Below are positions 1 through 5,069 of a stretch of 5,141 bases of DNA, one piece after another; the first letter of the stretch is position 1, and each line of letters starts with the position of its first letter. This DNA comes from an uncultured Eubacteriales bacterium (lineage in GTDB: Bacteria; Bacillota; Clostridia; Lachnospirales; Lachnospiraceae), in assembly GCA_900321915.1 (NCBI GenBank), contig ONXW01000167.1, positions 1 through 5,141 of the forward strand. The letters are read 5' to 3'. Both the position numbers and the translations under genes were made by a program. The notes beneath the pieces were generated by a model. That model was not told the origin of the DNA. It saw nothing but the letters and a program-made list of their open reading frames with translations, and made no database searches.

Positions 1-1506
1 ATCAACGGCCCTATCCAGGCAGCAGCTTTCGGCTGGGTGCCGGTTCTGCTCTGGGTCATCATCGGCGGAATCTTCTTCGGCGGTGTCCATGATTTCGGCG
101 CTCTGTTTGCTTCTGTCCGCCATAAAGGACAGTCCATCGGCGAGGTCATCGACAGCTCTATGTGCAAGACAGCCAAGAGACTGTTCATCACCTTCGCGTA
201 CCTGACCCTGCTGCTGGTTGTCGCGGCTTTCGCTTCCATCGTTGCCGGTACCTTCGGCGCGACCAACGCGGCCGGCAATGCCCTTGAGGGAGCGGCTCTG
301 GAGGCAAATCTTTCCACGGCAATGATTTCCCTTCTGTTCATTGTCCTGGCAATCATCTTCGGATACATGGTTTACCGGAAGAACATGCCCATCGGTCCCG
401 CAACCGTCGGCGGCGTCATCGGCATCGTCATTATCGTGGCCATCGGCCTGAACTTCCATCCGGTCGCACTGTCCTACAATGCCTGGATGTGGGTTCTCGG
501 ACTCTACATCCTGGTAGCTTCCGTAGCACCGGTGTGGATTCTTCTGCAGCCCCGTGACTACCTGAGCTCCTTCCTGCTCTATTTCATGCTGATCGTCGCG
601 GTCATCGGCGTGGTCGGAGCCCATCCGTCACTGGACATCCCGGCCTTCGGTGATGCCGCGGTCCGCGGAAACGGCCTTTTTGCCGGCGGATCCCTGTTCC
701 CGGCACTCTTCATCACCATCGCCTGCGGCGCTATCTCCGGATTTCACTCCCTGGTTTCCTCCGGAACCACAGCGAAGCAGCTGGACAATGAGAAAGACGC
801 GCAGATGATCGGCTACGGCATGATGCTCGTAGAGTGCGTGGTCGCGGTCCTGTCCCTCTGCGCCGTTGCGTATGTGTGGAAAGAGGCGGCTGTTCCGAAG
901 GGTGAGGTTCCGTTCGGTTCTCCGACTGTTGTGTTTGCTACCGGTATCTCCCGCATGATCGGTACCTTTGCAGGGGAAAATGTCCAGGCTGTCATGTACC
1001 AGATGCTGGTCCTGGCGGTTTCCGTATTCTGCCTGACCTCCCTGGATACCGCAACCCGTCTTGCCCGCTACATGTTCCAGGAATTCTGGCTGGAAGAGGG
1101 TGAAACCGTAAAGGATGCCAAGGGAACCAAAGCAGTCCTGACCAATCCTTATGTCGCTACCATCATCACGGTTGTCCTGGGCGTTGCCCTCGGTATGACC
1201 GGATACAGCAAGATCTGGCCTCTGTTCGGCGCAGCAAACCAGCTTCTTGCAGCTCTGGGCCTGATGGCTGTGTGCGCATGGCTCGGCGATGCCGGAAGAA
1301 ACAACAAAATGTTCTACATTCCGATGGTATTCATGCTGATTGCCACCATCACATCCCTTATCCAGACCATTATGGCGAAGTTCTCCGCGGGCGGAGACAT
1401 GTGGAACTATATCCAGGGCAGCATTGCCGTTCTGCTGGTTGTTCTGTCCATCATCCTGGCGGTTGTCTCCTTTAAGACACTGTCCGCCCAGAAGAACAGG
1501 GCGTAA
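1..1506 (+). CDS. cstA: CstA-family transporter (carbon starvation protein), 5' partial
   Basis: This is an integral membrane transporter of the CstA family. Characterised members are linked to peptide uptake (E. coli CstA) or pyruvate uptake (CstA/BtsT). The frame is open from base 1, so the gene begins upstream. The GTG at 37 is internal, because the codons before it read INGPIQAAAFGW, the conserved GPI-x-A-x-x-GW block of the family. Roughly 70-100 N-terminal residues are probably missing; 501 are present. About a dozen hydrophobic helices can be seen. Family hallmarks are GGVHDF (about nt 79-96), LLQPRDYLSS (about nt 541-570), GFHSLVSSGTT (739-771) and IWPLFGAANQLLAAL (1213-1257). The C-terminus is a short charged tail ending at TAA 1504-1506. 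The length suits the short form (roughly 550-600 aa) common in anaerobes, not the 701-aa E. coli form. Family assignment is certain; whether the substrate is pyruvate, peptide or amino acid is not. Confidence 0.95.
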   Translation: MNGPIQAAAFGWVPVLLWVIIGGIFFGGVHDFGALFASVRHKGQSIGEVIDSSMCKTAKRLFITFAYLTLLLVVAAFASIVAGTFGATNAAGNALEGAALEANLSTAMISLLFIVLAIIFGYMVYRKNMPIGPATVGGVIGIVIIVAIGLNFHPVALSYNAWMWVLGLYILVASVAPVWILLQPRDYLSSFLLYFMLIVAVIGVVGAHPSLDIPAFGDAAVRGNGLFAGGSLFPALFITIACGAISGFHSLVSSGTTAKQLDNEKDAQMIGYGMMLVECVVAVLSLCAVAYVWKEAAVPKGEVPFGSPTVVFATGISRMIGTFAGENVQAVMYQMLVLAVSVFCLTSLDTATRLARYMFQEFWLEEGETVKDAKGTKAVLTNPYVATIITVVLGVALGMTGYSKIWPLFGAANQLLAALGLMAVCAWLGDAGRNNKMFYIPMVFMLIATITSLIQTIMAKFSAGGDMWNYIQGSIAVLLVVLSIILAVVSFKTLSAQKNRA

Positions 1507-1515
1507 GATAAGATT

Positions 1516-1866
1516 ATGATATTCAACAGGCTTCGGCCCCTTCCGGGAAGTGAGACTCTGGAAGGGGTGACGGAGGATTTCCGGGAAAGCAGAAGGCTGG
1601 AAAAGTACCGCCTCGGGAAAAAGGCGCTGTACTTTCCGGCGGGGTTTTCCTGGGAATACCTTCCTCTCCGCGAGATTACCGGCATTCGTCCGGTTACCAG
1701 GGTCATCCAGTCGGAAAACGGCGTGTGCCCATTTGCCATGGAAGTGCCGGGCGTGAAAATCCGGTTCCGTGAAAAGGATATGATCCTGGAAACGGAAAAA
1801 GAAAAAAGCAGCAGGATTCTGCTGTCTCTCGGACTTCCGTTCCGGGAGGAGGAACAGGTACTGTAA
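1516..1866 (+). CDS. Hypothetical protein downstream of cstA (116 aa)
   Basis: I do not recognise this protein. It starts nine bases after the cstA stop and is followed directly by a terminator, so it should be the last gene of the cstA transcript. There is no good Shine-Dalgarno just before the ATG (the nearest purine-rich stretch is AGGG at about 1498-1501, rather far), so translation may depend on coupling to cstA. It has no signal peptide or membrane segment and no cysteine-rich motif; its single Cys lies in the middle of the chain. It is rich in Arg, Glu and Lys, with alternating hydrophobic/charged stretches such as KKALYFPAGFSWEYLPLREI (residues about 35-54) and VKIRFREKDMILETEKEK, suggesting a small, mostly beta-strand cytoplasmic domain, perhaps PH-like. 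It is not YbdD, the small protein next to E. coli cstA: the length and composition differ and the YbdD Cys/Tyr motifs are absent. The open frame and operon position make it a credible gene; the function is unknown. Confidence 0.8.
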   Translation: MIFNRLRPLPGSETLEGVTEDFRESRRLEKYRLGKKALYFPAGFSWEYLPLREITGIRPVTRVIQSENGVCPFAMEVPGVKIRFREKDMILETEKEKSSRILLSLGLPFREEEQVL

Positions 1867-1874
1867 GATATCCG

Positions 1875-1918
1875 GGCGTTATTTCGGAAACCGAGGTTTC
1901 CGGGATAACGCCTTTTTT
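1875..1918 (+). terminator. Strong Rho-independent terminator of the cstA unit
   Basis: Bases 1875-1892 and 1895-1912 form a continuous 18-bp stem (GGCGTTAT pairs with ATAACGCC; TTCGGAAACC pairs with GGTTTCCGGG, with two G-U pairs in the middle). In practice the apical loop is C-GA-G. Six T residues follow directly (1913-1918), then more T-rich sequence. It starts eight bases after the stop of the 116-aa gene. The 5' side has no A-tract, so it should act only on + strand transcription. It separates the cstA unit from the AraC/oxidoreductase operon. Confidence 0.95.
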
Positions 1919-1940
1919 ATTTTCTTCTCTGCTTTCTTCT

Positions 1941-1986
1941 CAAAAAGTTGATTGCGTTGTACAATTATATCTGAGATACAGCACAT
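1941..1986 (+). promoter_or_regulatory. Probable promoter region of the araC-oxidoreductase operon (weak match)
   Basis: A promoter is expected here, between a strong terminator and the first gene of a new operon, and this is the AT-rich part of the gap. The best sigma-A-like fit is TTGCGT (1952-1957), a 17-nt spacer, then GATACA (1975-1980) preceded by TGA, which would act as an extended -10. Each hexamer matches consensus at only three of six positions. TATATC at 1966-1971 is another -10 candidate but lacks a suitable -35. A poor promoter is typical of activator-dependent transcription, so AraC-type activation would fit, but that is inference. An 8-bp palindrome, TTGTACAA (1957-1964), overlaps the spacer and could be part of an operator. 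Confidence 0.3.
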
Positions 1987-1991
1987 TTTTT

Positions 1992-1997
1992 AAGGGG
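1992..1997 (+). promoter_or_regulatory. Ribosome binding site in the leader, in front of a mini-ORF
   Basis: AAGGGG lies five bases before the ATG at 2003, which is good spacing. It is 19 bases from the ATG at 2017 and therefore cannot serve that codon well. This suggests ribosomes load here on the mini-ORF rather than on an N-terminally extended AraC protein. Confidence 0.4.
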
Positions 1998-2002
1998 ATA
2001 TT

Positions 2003-2026
2003 ATGCTATTCTGTAAATGCGGCTGA
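2003..2026 (+). CDS. Possible seven-residue leader peptide (MLFCKCG)
   Basis: An ATG with a well-spaced AAGGGG upstream opens a seven-codon frame, MLFCKCG, ending at TGA 2024-2026. It lies in the 5' leader, 62 bases before the preferred start of the AraC regulator gene. Two of its seven codons are Cys. The bases after it can fold weakly: GGGTTC (2033-2038) against GGGCCT (2042-2047) with three wobble pairs, and AGAC (2026-2029) against GTCT (2052-2055). The arrangement recalls leader-peptide control, but no run of one amino acid codon and no terminator hairpin is seen. An ATG behind a purine stretch can occur by chance, so this is tentative. Confidence 0.25.
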   Translation: MLFCKCG

Positions 2027-2076
2027 GACTGCGGGTTCTTCGGGCCTGTATGTCTGACCGTATTCGTGAGAGCGGG

Positions 2077-2082
2077 AAGGAG
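2077..2082 (+). promoter_or_regulatory. Ribosome binding site that sets the AraC start
   Basis: AAGGAG sits six bases before the ATG at 2089 (three before the ATG at 2086). The in-frame ATGs further upstream, at 2017 and 2050, have no comparable site at a workable distance. This is the main reason for starting the regulator at 2089. Confidence 0.7.
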
Positions 2083-2088
2083 CGGATG

Positions 2089-2850
2089 ATGGGGGCAATA
2101 TCGGTATACGCATTTAACACCAATCCCGGAATCCAGACCCATGTGCATCCGCACGGACACCTGATCATCGTGCTGGAGAAGGAATTTTACTTCCGCTTCC
2201 GGGACAATGAGTGCCATCTGAAGCCGGGGCAGATCGGCTTCATCCCGCCCGGGGTGGAACACGACTATTCCTGCAGCGGGAAGGCGGTGACGCTGAATAT
2301 CCCGGAAGAGATGGTGAAGGCCACAGACCTCCTGTTCCTGACGGAACACTTCGTCAGGGACATCGATGAGAAGCTGCAGCCGCTGCTGGACCTCATTATC
2401 CAGGAGGTGGATTCCAGCAGTCCCCAGAACGAATCTCTCCGATATCTGTTCTATTATCTTTACGACAAGCTGGTGAACGAGGACAGGATGCTGTCCGTCC
2501 GGTATATCAATGACAATTACGCGGAGGATATCCGGGTTGAGCAGCTGGCGGAGATGGAGAATTACAACCCTTCTTATTACGCGTCTGTGTTCCGGAAAAA
2601 GATGGGATGCATTCCGAGCGACTATATCCGTATGGTCCGCATTGAGAAGGCCAAGGAGATTCTCCTCACAACGCATTATCCCGTGATAAGTGTTGCCATG
2701 CAGGTGGGGTACGCAAACGCGTCTTCCTTCACGAGGGTGTTCCGGGAGACAACCGGGATGACGCCCCATCAGTTCAGGAGAATGCAGGGAACGCAGGACT
2801 CAGGAAAGAGTCTCGATTATACACAAGCTACAAGGGAGGAAACACGATGA
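2089..2850 (+). CDS. AraC-family transcriptional regulator with N-terminal cupin sensor domain
   Basis: This is a one-component DNA-binding regulator, 253 aa from the chosen start. Residues about 1-75 form a cupin-like ligand domain: a His-rich strand THVHPHGHLIIVLEKE (His 18, 20, 22 and 24) followed by LKPGQIGFIPPGVEHDY (about 44-60), the usual AraC_binding pattern. A helical linker follows. The C-terminal AraC domain (about 136-232) has two helix-turn-helix units: DIRVEQLAEMENYNPSYYAS with VFRKKMG, then VISVAMQVGYANASSFTRVF ending in the conserved GMTPHQFRR. The frame is open back to ATG 2017, but residues there (Arg-rich, no family similarity that I can see) lack a ribosome site, so 2089 is preferred and 2086 is possible. 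Its TGA overlaps the next ATG by four bases (ATGA), so regulator and enzyme genes are co-transcribed and translationally coupled. It probably senses the enzyme's substrate and controls its own operon; this is inferred from context. Confidence 0.92.
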   Translation: MGAISVYAFNTNPGIQTHVHPHGHLIIVLEKEFYFRFRDNECHLKPGQIGFIPPGVEHDYSCSGKAVTLNIPEEMVKATDLLFLTEHFVRDIDEKLQPLLDLIIQEVDSSSPQNESLRYLFYYLYDKLVNEDRMLSVRYINDNYAEDIRVEQLAEMENYNPSYYASVFRKKMGCIPSDYIRMVRIEKAKEILLTTHYPVISVAMQVGYANASSFTRVFRETTGMTPHQFRRMQGTQDSGKSLDYTQATREETR

Positions 2851-3158
2851 GAATTTCAGAACATCCGATTCTGCAATTTGCGCGTGGGGAGAAGGTCACC
2901 TTCTTCTTTAACGGCGACCCGGTGGAAGGCTATACCGGGGAGACCATCGCGGCAGCCCTGCACGCGGCAGGCATCCGCGAGCTGGGGCACAGCCAGAACC
3001 TGCACAGGCCCAGAGGGTTATTCTGTGCCATCGGAAACTGTTCATCCTGCTTTATGACGGTAGACGGCGAGCCGAATGTCAGAGTCTGTATCACCAAGGT
3101 GAAAGCGGACATGGATGTCCGCGAACAGGAAGGAAAGGGGGTTGTCCGCAATGATTAG
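2847..3158 (+). CDS. Small (2Fe-2S)-binding protein, HcnA/Fer2_4 type
   Basis: This small ferredoxin-like electron-transfer subunit (103 aa) belongs to the kind found with opine, sarcosine, proline and HCN-forming dehydrogenases. The N-terminal half has the beta-grasp pattern (VTFFFNGDPVEGYTGETIAA, residues about 17-36). The cluster ligands are Cys60, Cys65, Cys68 and Cys81 (C-x4-C-x2-C-x12-C) in GLFCAIGNCSSCFMTVDG and NVRVC, closely matching the plant-type [2Fe-2S] motif of HcnA and the N-terminal domain of SoxA. Length is normal for a stand-alone HcnA. The start has GGGAGGA (2834-2840) six bases upstream, and its ATG overlaps the regulator stop. It ends within the next gene (8-nt overlap). 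Its likely role is to relay electrons between the FAD subunits encoded downstream. Family is confident; partner and substrate are inferred. Confidence 0.93.
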   Translation: MRISEHPILQFARGEKVTFFFNGDPVEGYTGETIAAALHAAGIRELGHSQNLHRPRGLFCAIGNCSSCFMTVDGEPNVRVCITKVKADMDVREQEGKGVVRND

Positions 3159-4245
3159 AGACATTGAGGTCCTGGTTATCGGCGGAGGTCCCGCCGGACT
3201 GTGCGCTGCGGACGCGGCGGCTTCCATGGGGGCAAAGGTTGTCCTGTGCGAGCGCTATGACGCCGCGGGCGGCCAGCTGGTCAAGCAGACCCATAAGTTC
3301 TTCGGTTCTGAGAAGCAGTATGCCGGGGATCGCGGGATTCACATCGGTGAGTTCCTGATGAAAAAGATTGAGGAGAATCCCAATGTCGAGCTCCTGACGG
3401 ACGCCGATGTGCTGGGTATCTACGAGGACGGCATTGTGACCGTGCTCCATGAGAACAGGCACCTGAAATTCCGCCCGCGGAAGACCATTGTGGCCACAGG
3501 CGCGTCTGAAAAGTTCCTGGAGTTTCCGAACAATGACCTCCCGGGAATCTACGGCGCGGGAGCGGTGCAGACCCTGATGAATGTCTACGGTGTCCTTCCG
3601 GCCGAGCGGGCCGTGATGGTGGGCGCCGGAAACATCGGCCTTATCGTCAGCTATCAGATGATGCAGGCGGGCGTGAATGTGGTGAGCCTCGTGGAGGCGG
3701 CGCCGAAGATCGGCGGCTATCTCGTCCATGCCTCCAAGATTGCCCGCGCAGGCGTGCCGATCCGCACCGGATATACGGTCAAGGAAGCGTACGGCGACGG
3801 GAAGCTGGAGGGCGTGGTCATTGTCGCGCTTGACGATAAGTTTCAGCAGATTCCGGGCACGGAAGAGGATATCAAATGCGATACCCTGTGCCTGGCGGTG
3901 GGCCTCACCCCGCTGACAGAGCTTCTGTGGCAGGCGGGCTGCCACATGGAATTCATCCGGGAGCTGTCCGGACATGTGCCGGTCCTGGACGAGAATCTCA
4001 TGACCAGTGTCGACGGCATTTATGTCGCCGGCGATGCGACCGGCATCGAGGAAGCTTCCGCAGCCATGGTGGAAGGAAAGATTGCCGGCTACGCTGCGGC
4101 GGAGAGCCTCGGATATGAGAAGGAGAAAGCTGCGGAGCTTAAGGCGGAAGCGGTGAAGGAGCTTGAGGTGCTCCGTTCCGGCCCGATGGGCGGCAAGATC
4201 CGCGCCGGACTGGAGAAGGAGATTGCGAAGGGAGGTCGGAGATAA
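3151..4245 (+). CDS. FAD/NAD(P)-dependent oxidoreductase subunit (HcnB / PDH-alpha type)
   Basis: This flavoprotein of the pyridine-nucleotide-disulfide oxidoreductase fold has 364 aa from ATG 3151. FAD binding is shown by the N-terminal VLVIGGGPAG (residues 7-16) with acidic E34 after the second strand, the TIVATGA motif (112-118), and the C-terminal DGIYVAGDATG containing Asp295. A second Rossmann site, VGAGNIG (157-163), followed by E182, suits NAD(H) rather than NADP(H). There is no redox-active CxxC, so it is not a thioredoxin-reductase-like enzyme. GGQLVKQTHKFFGS (40-53) is a conserved-looking block after the first FAD motif. HcnB-like relatives carry a BFD-like [2Fe-2S] domain at the C-terminus; here the chain stops after a charged helix, and that domain is encoded separately downstream. 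The frame is open to ATG 3115, but 3151 fits the Rossmann start and has AGGAAAGGGGG upstream. Its likely role is to pass electrons between the DAO subunit and NAD or another acceptor. Confidence 0.9.
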   Translation: MIRDIEVLVIGGGPAGLCAADAAASMGAKVVLCERYDAAGGQLVKQTHKFFGSEKQYAGDRGIHIGEFLMKKIEENPNVELLTDADVLGIYEDGIVTVLHENRHLKFRPRKTIVATGASEKFLEFPNNDLPGIYGAGAVQTLMNVYGVLPAERAVMVGAGNIGLIVSYQMMQAGVNVVSLVEAAPKIGGYLVHASKIARAGVPIRTGYTVKEAYGDGKLEGVVIVALDDKFQQIPGTEEDIKCDTLCLAVGLTPLTELLWQAGCHMEFIRELSGHVPVLDENLMTSVDGIYVAGDATGIEEASAAMVEGKIAGYAAAESLGYEKEKAAELKAEAVKELEVLRSGPMGGKIRAGLEKEIAKGGRR

Positions 4246-4739
4246 TGTTATATCAGAATGGAATTCCAACGCCGGAAGACCTGGCGAAAGTACTTCCCTC
4301 CGAGGAGAGAATGCAGAAGGGCGCATTTGCCATCACCGAATGCTTCCAGCAGATTCCCTGCAATCCCTGCGCGAAGGCCTGCGTGAAGAAAGCGCTCACC
4401 GTGGAACCCGACATCAACGCGACGCCGAAGATTGACTATGACGTATGCAACGGCTGCAGCCTGTGCATTTCCCGCTGTCCCGGACTTGCCATCTTTGTGG
4501 TGGATATGACCTGGAGTGAGGATCGCGCGCTGGTGAAGCTTCCCTATGAGTTTCTGCCGGTTCCGAAAAAGGGAGAATTCGTCCCCGCTCTGGACCGCTC
4601 CGGAAAAGAAGTGGGATGCTTTGAGGTCGTGAGCGCCGTCTCCGGCGGTGAAAAGAATATGACATGGGTTATCGGCATTGCGGTTCCGAAGGAACTGGCC
4701 ATGGAGGTCAGAAACATCCGGCCGGTGCAGGCACAGTAG
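4245..4739 (+). CDS. 4Fe-4S ferredoxin-like electron-transfer protein (8 Cys)
   Basis: This 164-aa protein has eight cysteines arranged for two [4Fe-4S] clusters. The second motif is classical: C68-x2-C71-x2-C74-x3-C78-P (DVCNGCSLCISRCPG). The first is unusual: C33-x5-C39-x2-C42-x3-C46 (ECFQQIPCNPCAKAC), with a wider first gap and no Pro after the last Cys. About 30 residues precede the motifs. About 85 follow, rich in beta-type sequence (LVKLPYEFLPVPKKGEF, MTWVIGIAVPKEL), forming a domain I do not recognise. There is no signal peptide, so it should be cytoplasmic. Its ATG overlaps the previous stop by one base (TAATG), with AAGGGAGGT at 4228-4236. It most likely bridges flavin subunits of the complex or passes electrons to an outside carrier. 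The archaeal four-subunit proline dehydrogenase also carries a small Fe-S subunit, but exact equivalence is not established here. Confidence 0.9.
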   Translation: MLYQNGIPTPEDLAKVLPSEERMQKGAFAITECFQQIPCNPCAKACVKKALTVEPDINATPKIDYDVCNGCSLCISRCPGLAIFVVDMTWSEDRALVKLPYEFLPVPKKGEFVPALDRSGKEVGCFEVVSAVSGGEKNMTWVIGIAVPKELAMEVRNIRPVQAQ

Positions 4740-4754
4740 AAAGGCGGTGTGAAC

Positions 4755-5069
4755 ATGGATAACAAGAATACGATCATCTGCCGCTGTGAAGACCTGACAC
4801 GCGAGGATATCCTTGCGCTGATCGAGGAAGGCTACTGCACGATAGATGAGATCAAGAGAGTCAGCCGCGCGGGCATGGGTCCGTGCCAGGGAAGGACCTG
4901 CAGGATGCTTATCGCGCAGGAGCTCTCTAATTACTATAAGATACCGATGGAAGAAGTGCTGATGTCCACATTCCGTCCCCCGACCAAACCCATCTCCATG
5001 GGTGTCCTGGCGGACGCGTACCTGGAAGCGCAGAAGGAAGAGGAAGAGAAGGGAGGCGAAGGCAGATGA
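4755..5069 (+). CDS. Stand-alone BFD-like (2Fe-2S)-binding protein
   Basis: This 104-aa protein is a bacterioferritin-associated-ferredoxin-like (Fer2_BFD) module. The ligands are Cys9 and Cys11 (IICRCEDLT) and Cys44 and Cys49 (AGMGPCQGRTC), giving C-x-C-x32-C-x4-C. TIDEIKRVSRAGMG is the family's typical helix-loop before the second pair. RPPTKPISMGVLAD (74-87) then follows, the same kind of RPP-x-x-P-x-x-x-G tail seen at the end of HcnB, SoxA and proline dehydrogenase alpha chains. It therefore looks like the C-terminal domain of those proteins encoded as its own gene. The tail ends in a Glu/Lys/Gly-rich run. ATG 4755 is chosen (AGGCGG at 4742-4747, seven bases away); GTG 4749 would add two residues but lies too close to the site. 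Its stop overlaps the next ATG by four bases. It is expected to bind one [2Fe-2S] cluster and dock on the FAD/NAD subunit. Confidence 0.9.
   Translation: MDNKNTIICRCEDLTREDILALIEEGYCTIDEIKRVSRAGMGPCQGRTCRMLIAQELSNYYKIPMEEVLMSTFRPPTKPISMGVLADAYLEAQKEEEEKGGEGR

Noticed and set aside
1407..1739. 110-codon frame on the - strand across the end of cstA and the small gene
   Set aside because: It overlaps both + strand genes and reads through the cstA C-terminal membrane segments in antisense; no motif or supporting context.
1957..1964. Palindrome TTGTACAA as a defined operator
   Set aside because: An 8-bp palindrome is short and does not extend on either side. AraC-family proteins usually bind direct repeats. 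Mentioned only within the promoter region.
1990..2769. Open frame of 259 codons on the - strand opposite the AraC gene
   Set aside because: The + strand encodes an unmistakable cupin plus double HTH regulator. The - strand product has no family features, and no ribosome site was evident.
3091..4326. Long open frame of 411 codons on the - strand
   Set aside because: It lies antisense to the flavoprotein and neighbouring genes, whose + strand frames carry clear FAD and Fe-S motifs. The - strand translation is His/Arg-rich without any recognisable motif, a usual GC-rich codon-bias shadow.
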